DNA from: an uncultured Emergencia sp.
Lineage (GTDB): Bacteria; Bacillota; Clostridia; Peptostreptococcales; Anaerovoracaceae
Length of the DNA: 14,988 nt
Direction of reading: 5' to 3'
NCBI GenBank assembly: GCA_902476665.1
Contig: CABSEO010000013.1
Span: 1-14,988 of the forward strand
The position numbers and the translations under genes were made by a program. The notes under the pieces were generated by a model that made no database searches, was not told the DNA's origin, and saw only the letters and a program-made list of their open reading frames with translations. Positions 1 to 7,655 of the stretch are shown here, one piece after another. Each line of letters starts with the position of its first letter. Positions within the stretch are counted from its first letter, which is position 1.

Positions 1-1
1 T

Positions 2-247
2 GCCTATTTTGCAAATCGAAGTATGGTTTTTCGCTCGAGAGGGGATAAGCGGCAGGAATTTCTGCAGTTTGTCTCGCTGAGACTGGTCACACTGCTTATC
101 GAAAATCTATTACTGTTCATACTGGTGGACTGTGTAGGAATCGGTTCTCTGATTTCGAAAATTACTGTGAGTGTTATGACTGTTCTGCTGAATTATTTTG
201 CATGCAAGTACAGTATATTTAAGGAAAGAGGTGTTTCTCGTGATTGA
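2..247 (+). CDS. GtrA-family membrane protein, C-terminal part (5' truncated by window edge)
   Basis: Only the last 81 codons are visible; the reading frame is open from base 2 and ends in TGA at 245-247. The fragment starts AYFANRSMVF, has two hydrophobic stretches (about SLRLVTLLIENLLLFILVD and ISKITVSVMTVLLNYF), and ends in a basic tail, KYSIFKERG. The YFANR-x-x-F motif before a helix and the late LNYxxxKxxIF motif are typical of GtrA/PF04138 small four-helix membrane proteins. In that family these are thought to flip or support lipid-linked sugars for cell-surface glycosylation. The next gene is a DPM1/GtrB-like glycosyltransferase overlapping by 8 bases, the usual GtrA-GtrB pairing, which supports the call. 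Substrate cannot be told. Whether it still works is doubtful, since its partner is broken. Confidence 0.8.
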   Translation, partial: AYFANRSMVFRSRGDKRQEFLQFVSLRLVTLLIENLLLFILVDCVGIGSLISKITVSVMTVLLNYFACKYSIFKERGVSRD

Positions 248-1174
248 AAGAGATCTGATCAGTGTGGTAGTTCCCTGCTATAACGAAGAAGAGGCACTTC
301 CTGCATTTTACAGAGAAACGGGACAGGCTCTGGAAAATATAGAGGGAACGGATTATGAACTTATTTTTGTAGATGATGGAAGTGCAGATGCCACAGGAAC
401 TATGCTCAGAGATCTGGCTGAAAAGGACAGCCATGTCCGTTATGTAATATTTTCAAGGAATTTTGGAAAAGAAGCGGCAATGTATGCAGGTCTGCGTGAG
501 GCACGCGGCAGTTATTGTGTGATTATGGACGCTGATTTGCAGCATCCTCCGGCTTTGCTTGCTCCCATGTACCAGGCGGTCAGCAGTGAAGGCTTTGACT
601 GCTGTGGCGGACTGAGAAAGGGTCGTCAGGGGGACGGACTGCTTCGCAGCTTTTTTTCAGAAGTTTTTATAAAATTAGCAAACGGTTAACGAAGATGGAT
701 ATGTCCGATGGTCACGGTGATTTTCGCATGATGAGCAGAACGATGGTTGATGCTATTCTGGAAATGAAAGAATATAACCGGTATATGAAAGGACTGTTCT
801 CCTTTGTAGGTTTCAATACAAAATGGATTGAGTATGAAGGAGTGGAACGGACAGCAGGAACTACAAAATGGAGTTTTAAAAGCCTGTTTTCTTACGCCTT
901 TGAGGGCATTTTGTCTTTCTCTACTGCGCCCTTAAAACTGGCAGGCATCATCGGCTGACTGCTGTTTTTCAGTGGCATGGCATTTCTGTTGTGGAATCTT
1001 GTGGAGAGTATCTGGGCTCCTTCTGCATTCAGCCGTCTGGATTTGATTCTGTTTTTGGTACTGCTTTTAAGCAGCCTGCAGATGATGTTTCTTTATATTC
1101 TGGGGGCCTATGTGTCTAAAGATTATCTGGAGAATAAAAAGCGCCCCATCTATATTGTCAAAGAGAAAATTTAG
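240..1174 (+). pseudogene. Family 2 glycosyltransferase (DPM1/GtrB-like), broken by frameshift and internal stop
   Basis: The start is taken as GTG at 240, about 6 bases after AAAGAGGTG. The first frame encodes the GT-A catalytic domain: ISVVVPCYNEEEALP near the start, IFVDDGS for nucleotide-sugar binding, and the metal-binding DADLQHP. This frame hits TAA at 687-689. The protein resumes one frame over at about 683 as RLTKMDMSDGHGDFRMMSR, so one base is missing near 681-685. That second frame runs through the GLFSFVGF region and meets an in-frame TGA at 956-958. It then continues without further break through two hydrophobic segments to TAG at 1172-1174, ending PIYIVKEKI. Restored length is about 311 residues, normal for undecaprenyl-/dolichyl-phosphate glycosyltransferases with two C-terminal membrane helices. 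The expected role would be loading a sugar onto undecaprenyl phosphate beside the overlapping GtrA. The first fragment keeps the catalytic motifs but loses the acceptor/membrane part, so activity is unlikely. Confidence 0.88.
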
Positions 1175-1184
1175 TTTAAAACGT

Positions 1185-3188
1185 TCAGCACAGTTCTGTC
1201 AGTTCTTCCAGACTGCTGACAGGACTGTAACAGATGTTTCCTTTACAGTAGTAGTAAGAAGGTCCTTCCTGCGAGATGGGGTAGTTCTTCATATACGGAG
1301 ATACCTGATGAAGCAGCTCCTGTGTTTCAGAGGTTTTCAGCAGAATATCCATATTCAGATCCCACAGCTCGCAGAGGGTTTCCGGTGGCAGAGTTTCTAT
1401 TTCATTCATGGTGCAGATAAGTTGTCCATCATCTGACAGAGCGTCTGTCAGAACCCAGAGAAAAAAACTATGTCCTGCCGGATTTTCGTGACAGTGTTGC
1501 TGTAGAAATTGTGACTGAAGATACCAGGCTTTCTCCCAGATTCTTTCTCCGGTAAAAAAGGCCAGCTTTTTCATGACCAGAGCGGCAGCAGAGTTCCCGG
1601 AAGGCATTGCACCGTCATAAGTTTCTTTGGGCCGGATAAAAAGCTGTTCGCTGTCTTTGGCGTAGAGATAGCAGCCGCCTTCCCGTTCATCAAAAAACAG
1701 ATCTAACATTTTTCTTCCTATCATATCTGCCTGCTGAAGATAAAAAGGATTGAAGGTGGTGCTGTAGCATTCCAGCAGGCCCCATGTGAAAAATGCATAA
1801 TCGTCTAGCGTTCCTTCAAAGGCCTGATGACCCTGGCGCCATCTGGTATACAGTCTGCCTTCACCTCGGTGAAGGTTTTTTAACAGGAAGTCGCAGGCAT
1901 GAAGAGCAGCTTCCAGCAGAGACGCTTTTTTCAGCTGTCTTGCAGCTCTGGCAAAAGCAGCAATCATCAGTCCGTTCCAGCCGGTCAGAATTTTATCATC
2001 GCAGTGAAGGGTGGATCTTTCCAGACGGTATTCCTGCAGAATCCGCAAAAGATCCTCATCTGGGAACTCTCTGAAAGTTTCGCAGGACAGTAAGTTGGGG
2101 ATACTCTTTCCTTCAAAATTCCCTTGGGGCGTAATGTCATAGCGAGAGCAGAAAGAAGCTGCTGATTCTAAGGGAAGCAGCGAACGGATTTCTTCTGGTG
2201 TAAAGATGTAGAATCCGCCTTCGATGCCGTCGCTGTCTGCATCCTGGCCACAGTAAAATCCGCCTTCACAATCGGTCAGCTCCCGCAGAACATAGGCAGC
2301 AATTTTTTCTGCTACAGTGCGATAAAAGCTGCTGCCTGTTTCCTGCCAGGCCTGACTGTAGGTGAGAAGCAGCAGAGCGTTGTCATAGAGCATCTTTTCA
2401 AAATGTGGCGTCAGCCAGATATCATCTGTGGTATAACGACAGAATCCACCTCCGATGTGATCAAAGATTCCTCCCCGGTACATCTGTATCAAAGTTTTTT
2501 CGGCCATAGCCAGATATTTATCACCCTTTTTCCCTTTTTGTGCCATGAGAAAGATAAGATTGTGGGATGCAGGAAACTTGGGACTTCTGCCGAAGCCGCC
2601 GTTTTTTTTATCAAAAGCTCGAGAAAAAGCCGAAAGTCCGTCTTCTATAAGTTCATGAGGCTCAGGCAGTATCCGGCTATCTGGAGATACTTCCTGCTGC
2701 TGCAGATAGTTTATGACAGCATTACTTTGACTTAGAAGTTCTTCTTTGTTTGTCTGCCACTTTTCCGATATGGCCTGCAGAAGTTCCATTAGGCCAAAGC
2801 TGTTGGAATGGCCATGTTTTGGAAGATAAGTTCCTGCGAAGAATGGTTTTTTATCTGGTGTCATAATGACAGTCAGTGGCCAGCCGCCTGAACCGGTCAT
2901 AGCCTGGCAGACTGACATGTAGATACTGTCGATATCAGGACGCTCCTCTCGATCTACTTTGACAGCAATAAATCCTTCTCCAAGAATTGCAGCGACTTCT
3001 TCGTCCTCAAAGCACTCATGTGCCATGACGTGACACCAGTGACAGGTGGAATAACCTATGCTTAAAAATATGGGAACATCCCGCTCTGCTGCCAGAGTAA
3101 ATGCTTCTTCGCACCAGGGATACCAGTCTACGGGGTTTTCTGCGTGCTGCAGCAGATAGGGGGATTTTTCATGATTCAGATGATTCAT
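1185..3188 (-). CDS. yyaL: YyaL-type thioredoxin-domain protein (DUF255, spermatogenesis-associated protein 20-like)
   Basis: This is an intact 667-residue protein starting at ATG 3188, about 10 bases after AGAAAGGA. The N-terminal part (about 1-160) is the DsbH-like thioredoxin fold. It opens with the family signature NHEKSPYLLQHAENPVDWYPW and carries the redox motif C49-H-W-C52 in STCHWCHVM, followed by VKVDREERPDID. The remainder (about 180-620) is an (alpha/alpha)6-barrel-like region resembling N-acylglucosamine 2-epimerase/cellobiose epimerase folds, with GGIFDHIGGGFCRYTTD, HFEKMLYDNA and LTGWNGLMIAA. Length fits the family (about 640-690). There is no signal peptide, so it should be cytosolic. 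The biochemical role is not established; a redox or sugar-related function is only suggested by the folds. It converges on the broken glycosyltransferase with a 10-base gap and no obvious terminator, and is divergent from the amidohydrolase. Confidence 0.93.
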   Translation of the reverse strand: MNHLNHEKSPYLLQHAENPVDWYPWCEEAFTLAAERDVPIFLSIGYSTCHWCHVMAHECFEDEEVAAILGEGFIAVKVDREERPDIDSIYMSVCQAMTGSGGWPLTVIMTPDKKPFFAGTYLPKHGHSNSFGLMELLQAISEKWQTNKEELLSQSNAVINYLQQQEVSPDSRILPEPHELIEDGLSAFSRAFDKKNGGFGRSPKFPASHNLIFLMAQKGKKGDKYLAMAEKTLIQMYRGGIFDHIGGGFCRYTTDDIWLTPHFEKMLYDNALLLLTYSQAWQETGSSFYRTVAEKIAAYVLRELTDCEGGFYCGQDADSDGIEGGFYIFTPEEIRSLLPLESAASFCSRYDITPQGNFEGKSIPNLLSCETFREFPDEDLLRILQEYRLERSTLHCDDKILTGWNGLMIAAFARAARQLKKASLLEAALHACDFLLKNLHRGEGRLYTRWRQGHQAFEGTLDDYAFFTWGLLECYSTTFNPFYLQQADMIGRKMLDLFFDEREGGCYLYAKDSEQLFIRPKETYDGAMPSGNSAAALVMKKLAFFTGERIWEKAWYLQSQFLQQHCHENPAGHSFFLWVLTDALSDDGQLICTMNEIETLPPETLCELWDLNMDILLKTSETQELLHQVSPYMKNYPISQEGPSYYYCKGNICYSPVSSLEELTELC

Positions 3189-3212
3189 CTTTGTTAGTCC
3201 TTTCTAAAGATA

Positions 3213-3241
3213 ATCTTACCCTTATTATGGACAGATGCGAA
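3213..3241 (-). promoter_or_regulatory. Candidate sigma-A promoter for the YyaL-type gene
   Basis: On the minus strand, TTCGCA (3241-3236) and TAAGAT (3218-3213) are separated by 17 bases and lie about 25 bases upstream of the ATG at 3188. The -35 is only a 4/6 match, so the call rests on spacing and position. Confidence 0.4.
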
Positions 3242-3271
3242 AAAAATAACAGAAAAGTGAGAGAAGCGCTA

Positions 3272-3300
3272 TTGAACTAAAAAAAGAATTTTCGTAAAAT
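3272..3300 (+). promoter_or_regulatory. Sigma-A promoter of the amidohydrolase gene
   Basis: TTGAAC (3272-3277) and TAAAAT (3295-3300) are separated by exactly 17 bases. The -10 overlaps an in-frame ATG at 3299, so transcripts would begin near 3307 and could not contain that ATG. This favours the downstream TTG at 3335 as the translation start. Confidence 0.7.
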
Positions 3301-3334
3301 GATAGACAAAGAGTATAAGAAGGAGAAAAATATT

Positions 3335-4690
3335 TTGAAACGTGTACTGATAAAAAAAGGCCATGTGGTTGATCCAAAACAGGAGATTGATGAAGTTGCC
3401 AATGTGTATATAGAGAATGGACGCATTTCCGCCGTGACAACGGAAGAACCGGAGGCAGATCTGATCATTGATGCAGAGGGCAGAATCGTCTGCCCTGGAT
3501 TTATTGATATTCATATGCATGAAGATGATTATGACGCCGCTTCTGATACCATTGCGCGAAGCATGGGAGAGTCGGCACTCCGTATGGGAGTTACGCTGGA
3601 TGTGGGAGGAAACTGCGGCAGCAATGTCTGTGATCCGGATAGGTATCTTGATATTATTGATCGAGATGGAGCGCCTGTGAATCTGGCGCTGCTGGCAGGG
3701 CACACTTATTTGCGGAACAGAAAGGGGAACCGCAGCAAATATGAGCCGGTCACTGTGGAGGATTTAGCGGAAATGAAATCGGTCTGCCGCAGATTTCTTG
3801 ATAGTGGCTGTCTGGGAATTTCTTTCGGTGTAAAGTATGTGCCGGGCACCACCTGGGATGAGATCGTATCTCTGTGCAGCCTCTGTCGAAAAGACGGAAA
3901 GCTGGTATCCTCTCATGTGCGTGCGGATGTGGATGGCGTCTTTGATGCGGCGGAGGAACTTGCTCGCATGGGAAAAGAATGCGGCGTACGTGTGCAGTTT
4001 TCTCATATCGGCAGTATGGGAGGTTACGGGCAGATGAAGAAGCTGCTGAGTAATATTGAAGATTATCGTCGCAGCGGTATCGACATTTTGTGTGACTGTT
4101 ACCCGTATAATGCTTTCAGCACAGGTATTGGAGAGACCACTTATGATGATGGTTTTCTTGAGAGTTACCAGGCTGATTATGACAGTATTTTAATTGTAAG
4201 CGGCAAATATGCGGGACACCGCTGTACAAAGGAAATCTTTGAGGAACTGCGAAAAAATGCTCCCCACACTGCCACAGTGGGGTATTTTATGAGGGCGGAT
4301 GATGTGGAAAGAGCTTTGCTGGCTCCCCTTGTAATGATTGGCAGTGATGGAACTCGTACTGAGGGGAAAGGCCATCCGAGGGCTTCCGGAACCTTTGCCC
4401 GGTTTATTTCTGAATATATTCGTACAGGCAAGATCAGCCTGATGGAAGGGGTTAGAAAAATGACTACTATGGCGGCAGAACGTCTGAATCTGCCAAAGAA
4501 GGGCAATCTGCTTCCGGGAAGTGATGCCGATATTGTAATTTTTGACTTGGAGAAGGTGCAAGATCTGGCAACCTATGAAAACGGACAGATTCCGTCGGTG
4601 GGCTTTGACTGGGTATTAATCGGCGGAGAAGTGGCGCTGCGCAATGACACCATTATCAATAACCGTTTGGGACGTTCCGTGAGGCGGTAA
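3335..4690 (+). CDS. N-acyl-D-amino-acid deacylase-type amidohydrolase (D-aminoacylase family)
   Basis: This is a 451-residue metal-dependent hydrolase. Start choice: TTG 3335 has AGGAG nine bases upstream (3321-3325), giving MKRVLIKKGHVVDP. An in-frame ATG at 3299 has no ribosome site and lies inside the -10 box. The N- and C-terminal beta-sandwich pieces flank a TIM barrel. Metal motif is PGFIDIHMHEDD with H60 and H62. GGNCGSN has C94, equivalent to the zinc-binding cysteine of D-aminoacylases. Further motifs are SSHVRADVDG, QFSHIGSMGGY, DCYPYNAF, GSDG with the catalytic Asp near 338, and the family-typical HPRASGTFARFI. Members hydrolyse N-acyl-D-amino acids, N-carbamoyl or related amides in the cytosol. 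It is somewhat shorter than classical D-aminoacylases (about 480-530), so the exact substrate is open. Dihydroorotase/hydantoinase is less likely because of the GNCG and HPRxxGTF motifs. It appears monocistronic; no clear terminator follows. Confidence 0.88.
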   Translation: MKRVLIKKGHVVDPKQEIDEVANVYIENGRISAVTTEEPEADLIIDAEGRIVCPGFIDIHMHEDDYDAASDTIARSMGESALRMGVTLDVGGNCGSNVCDPDRYLDIIDRDGAPVNLALLAGHTYLRNRKGNRSKYEPVTVEDLAEMKSVCRRFLDSGCLGISFGVKYVPGTTWDEIVSLCSLCRKDGKLVSSHVRADVDGVFDAAEELARMGKECGVRVQFSHIGSMGGYGQMKKLLSNIEDYRRSGIDILCDCYPYNAFSTGIGETTYDDGFLESYQADYDSILIVSGKYAGHRCTKEIFEELRKNAPHTATVGYFMRADDVERALLAPLVMIGSDGTRTEGKGHPRASGTFARFISEYIRTGKISLMEGVRKMTTMAAERLNLPKKGNLLPGSDADIVIFDLEKVQDLATYENGQIPSVGFDWVLIGGEVALRNDTIINNRLGRSVRR

Positions 4691-4951
4691 GTGCAGGTGT
4701 GACAGATCAGATCTTATGAGACAACCGGTCAGACTGTCAGAAAGAACGCAGGGAAAATCCTTCTGCCTACAGAAACTCTGAGATTTCATAAAGGGAACGG
4801 TTTTCGAAAGCCGGCGAGATTAAACAGGGCAGGTTTCTGTGTATTTCTAAATGAATTGAATAATATAGAAGCAAACCGACTGTCCGCTGAACCCGTTATA
4901 CGTCATTGCAGAATTGTTTTTCCAGAAGGCGAAAGGATGGCTGAGACGGGA
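4691..4951. other. 261-base convergent intergenic region, nothing recognised
   Basis: This lies between the 3' ends of the amidohydrolase and the LysR gene. I see no credible coding stretch, no strong hairpin with a T-run on either strand and no repeat. A weak GCAG-GGA-AAA-TCC-TT-CTGC pairing near 4749-4768 lacks a U-tract. Confidence 0.5.
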
Positions 4952-5826
4952 CTACTCTTCTGGCTGATTCAGGCTGTCCTTCAGTGTCTTGAGAAACAGA
5001 TCTGCGGCTTTGCTGAATACCTGATATTTTTTCCAAACGATGTAAAGATCTGCTGTCAGCGGCGGATTCAGTGGTTTGAAACAGAGACTGGTGCCCTCGG
5101 TATTGATGATTTTATCCAGCGTCAGTGCACAGCCAAGACCTTCATCGACCAGAATGGAAGCGTTGTACAACAGACTGTAGGTAGCTGTGATATGCAGATC
5201 GGCCTGGCTTTTACTCAGCCATTTTGACAGCATACTTCCCTCTCTGTGCTGCCTTGAAAGGATTAAAGGCTTATCCCACAGATCTTCTGGGCGGATAGAA
5301 TCTTTGAAAGCGAGCTCTGAATCGCGGCGTATCAAAACACCCCAGACATCTTTACGGGGAATTTTGAGATAATTATATTTGGAGAGATCTGCAGGATCAA
5401 AAAGAAGTCCGAAATCTAAAAGACCTTTGTCCAGTTCTTCTGTCACCACTGCAGAATCACCGCTTGAAATATGCAGTGTAATGGCAGGGTAGTTTTGCTG
5501 CAGTTTACAAAGGGTTTTTGCAATGATACGAATGGATTCAGTTTCACCCGCACCGATATAAATGTCTCCGGATAGAACTGCATCATTAAGCTGTATTTCT
5601 CTGCGGGTTTTTTCTATCAGTTCTGTAACTTCTTCAGCCCGCTTTCTTAGAAGCATGCCTTCTTCTGTTAAGGTGATTTTGCGGTTTCCCCTGATAAAAA
5701 GCTGTTTGCCTAGTTCTTCCTCCAGCTCCTTCAGCTGACGGGACAGAGTTGGCTGGGAAAGATGTAAATATTCGGCAGCGCCGGTGATGCTTTGCTCCCT
5801 TGCCACCGCAATACACGAAATTCCAT
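4952..5826 (-). pseudogene. LysR-type transcriptional regulator with frameshifting deletion right after the start
   Basis: The main frame (GTG 5806 to TAG 4952) encodes 284 residues of a LysR regulator. It has a winged helix-turn-helix with SQPTLSRQLKELEEELG, then the linker helix and a periplasmic-binding-protein-like effector domain (about 90-280). The true start appears to be ATG 5826, preceded by AAAGGAG at 7-base spacing, reading MEFRVLR. That matches the canonical LysR opening MEFRVLRYFLAVAREQSIT, but only 20 bases separate this ATG from the GTG encoding the Val of VAREQ, where 33 are expected. About 13 bases coding YFLA are therefore missing, throwing the start out of frame. The internal GTG 5806 has no ribosome site, and starting there would remove the first helix of the DNA-binding domain. 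The target genes are unknown; neighbours are the broken permease upstream and the amidohydrolase on the opposite strand. Translation from 5806 is possible but probably gives little or no functional protein. Confidence 0.82.
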
Positions 5827-5894
5827 TGCCGCTTCTCCTTTGATTTATAAGTTGTTTTCATAAAATTCGATATGAGACTTTTACAGATACAGCT

Positions 5895-5923
5895 AGTATA
5901 CTACAAAAATCCGCAGTCGGAAA
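5895..5923 (-). promoter_or_regulatory. Candidate promoter for the LysR gene
   Basis: On the minus strand, TATACT (5900-5895) lies 17 bases downstream of TTTCCG (5923-5918) and about 70 bases upstream of the ATG at 5826. The -10 sits in a 10-base palindrome, TAGTATACTA (5894-5903), which could be an autoregulatory site. The -35 match is weak. Confidence 0.35.
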
Positions 5924-5949
5924 GCATGGCTCTAAAACTTTCACCAAAT

Positions 5950-5987
5950 AAAAAATCCTCTTACGGTTTTTTTCCGCAGAGGATTTT
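5950..5987 (-). terminator. Rho-independent terminator of the broken purine permease
   Basis: Arms AAAATCCTCT (5952-5961) and AGAGGATTTT (5978-5987) pair perfectly, with an inner CGG/CCG stem and a short loop. On the minus strand the hairpin runs into a T-rich tail. It lies 22 bases past the expected permease stop at 6009-6011, supporting that stop over the extended reading frame that runs through the hairpin to 5941. Confidence 0.8.
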
Positions 5988-6008
5988 GTATTGTCAGTAC
6001 TATGAAGT

Positions 6009-7415
6009 TTACTGCTGTGCGATGAGGGTGACAACACGAAGCAGGAAGAGAAGTGCTGATCCACATCACCCAAGGAATATCTTTTGCCTTGCCTGTCAGA
6101 ACTTTCAGGATAACCCATGACAGAATTCCGAACATGATTCCGTTGGCGATGGAGTAGGTGAACGGCATCATGATCAGAGCCAGGAATCCTCCTACGACAT
6201 CGGCGATATCTCCATCAAAATGCATATTTCTTACAGCGCCGATCATCAGAAGGCCAACCCATACCAGTGCAGGTGTGGTGGCAAAAGAAGGAATTGCCAG
6301 GAAGATAGGGGAGAAGAACAGTGCAGCAATAAACAGAACCGCAGTAGTTACCGCAGTGAGACCGGTCCTTCCGCCGTTGGCAACACCGGCACTGGATTCC
6401 ACATAACTAGTTACAGTGGAAGTTCCCAGGCAGGCGCCTAAAATTGTACCGCATGCATCTGCCATTAACGCTCCCTTTACTCTAGGCAGATTGCCTTTTT
6501 CGTCCAGCAGGTTGCCTTTAGAGGCGACCCCGATGAGGGTTCCTACCGTGTCAAAAAGATCTACATATAAGAAAGAGAATACGATTACAATGAACTGAAT
6601 CAGGTTGTCCGCAATCCAACTGAAGTCAAATGAGAAAACTGCAGGAGCGGCAGGGATAAAGCTGGAACCGCTGAAGTCAGGGAACAGGGAGTATCCTCCT
6701 GCTTCTACATCAACAACATACCAGCCTATGGCTTCTGCAATCATGCCCAGAATCCAGGTTACCAAAATACCGATTAGAATATAGCCTTTGACATTGAAGT
6801 GATATAATGCAGCGACAATAATCAGACCTACTACTGCCAGGATAAACTGAGGGTTGCTGAAGGAACCCAGGTTTACCAGGGTAGATGCGTCGTCGATGAC
6901 AATACCGGCACCTTTCAGTCCAATGAATGTGATGAAGAGACCGATACCAACGCTGACAGCAGATTTTAAATTCTGCGGGATGGAATTATACCGGCGGTAA
7001 TACCGTATTTCAGATTTGCAGGCACGTCATTTACCAGCTTTTCTCTAAAATTGCAGAGAGAAAGCAGTACAAACACAATACCTTCTACCAGTACGGCAGC
7101 CAGTGCGATTTTCCATGGGTCTGTAACTCCTGCATTCATTAGAGGAATGCAGACGGAATATGAAAAGTATGCATTGAGTCCCATACCGGAAGCAAGGGCA
7201 ATAGGATAGTTGGCAAAGAATGCCATAAACAGAGTTGCAATGGCTGCAGATACTGCAGTGGCAGTAAACACACCTGCACTGTCCATACCGGAGGCAGCCA
7301 GCATACCGGGGTTTACGGCAAGAATGTAGACCATAGAAAGGAATGTGGTGGCACCGGCGACAATTTCTGTTCTGACATTGGTACCATGTTCCTTGAGTTT
7401 AAATAATTTCTCCAT
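6009..7415 (-). pseudogene. NCS2 (COG2252) guanine/hypoxanthine permease, chimeric and frameshifted
   Basis: The gene begins at ATG 7415 after AAAGGAG. The first frame (MEKLFKLKEHG...) is about 78% identical by eye to the intact paralogue at 8675-10033 until NDVPANLKYGITAG. It then breaks and stops at TAA 6968-6966. From 6987 a second frame starts with NSIPQNLKSAVSVGIGLF, the same position of the family read a second time from a different homologue. It runs cleanly through GTSTVTSYVESSAGVANGG and the PSFATTPALVWVG segment. Near 6040 a second frameshift (two bases missing, or one extra) occurs; the correct frame then reads LLFLLRVVTLIAQQ and stops at TAA 6011-6009. Restored length is about 454 residues, normal for PbuG/AzgA-type purine:proton symporters with 12-14 membrane helices. 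As written it can yield only an N-terminal fragment of 149 residues, and a transporter is not expected. Confidence 0.88.
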
Positions 7416-7463
7416 GTGTACGTCTCCTTTTGTGCTGAATTAGAAAATAAAATTACATTCTAT

Positions 7464-7491
7464 ATTATATACGTTGAAGATATAAAGTCTA
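7464..7491 (-). promoter_or_regulatory. Candidate promoter of the broken purine permease
   Basis: On the minus strand, TAGACT (7491-7486), a 16-base spacer and a perfect TATAAT (7469-7464) lie about 50 bases upstream of the ATG at 7415. The implied leader is about 40 bases, too short for a purine riboswitch. Confidence 0.55.
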
Positions 7492-7620
7492 GTAGGTTAT
7501 TCAGGATTTACGCTGAAAATGTAAAAAAATATTGAAAAAAAACGAAGGATATTGTAGATTTTGCGAACGAAATTTGTATTTTAGCATCGGAAAGTTCATA
7601 ATTAAGGGGAGAAAAATAAC

Positions 7621-7647
7621 TTGCCATGATTTGTTTTGCCGTATAAT
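7621..7647 (+). promoter_or_regulatory. Candidate promoter of the DUF1461 gene, nearly abutting its start codon
   Basis: TTGCCA (7621-7626) and a perfect TATAAT (7642-7647) are separated by a short 15-base spacer. A second, overlapping TATAAT lies at 7647-7652. Transcription would start at about 7654 or later, at or next to the ATG at 7656. Confidence 0.5.
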
Positions 7648-7655
7648 ATAATGGT

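Noticed and set aside
672..690. Programmed ribosomal frameshift in the glycosyltransferase
   Set aside because: There is no slippery heptamer plus downstream structure, and the restored frame still meets a TGA at 956, so recoding would not yield a full protein.
950..985. TGA at 956-958 in the glycosyltransferase as a selenocysteine codon
   Set aside because: Only a 4-base stem (ACTG/CAGT) follows, no SECIS-like structure is convincing, the family has no known selenoproteins, and the gene carries a separate frameshift upstream.
5941..6045. C-terminal extension of the permease reading frame to 5941
   Set aside because: It departs from the paralogue after MWIS, runs through a terminator hairpin, and another frame gives the expected ending and stop at 6009.
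7416..7655. Purine riboswitch or PurR-box upstream of the first permease
   Set aside because: The minus strand lacks the aptamer core, and the -10 is only about 50 bases from the start. CGAA-like motifs near 7542-7570 are not arranged as a PurBox pair.
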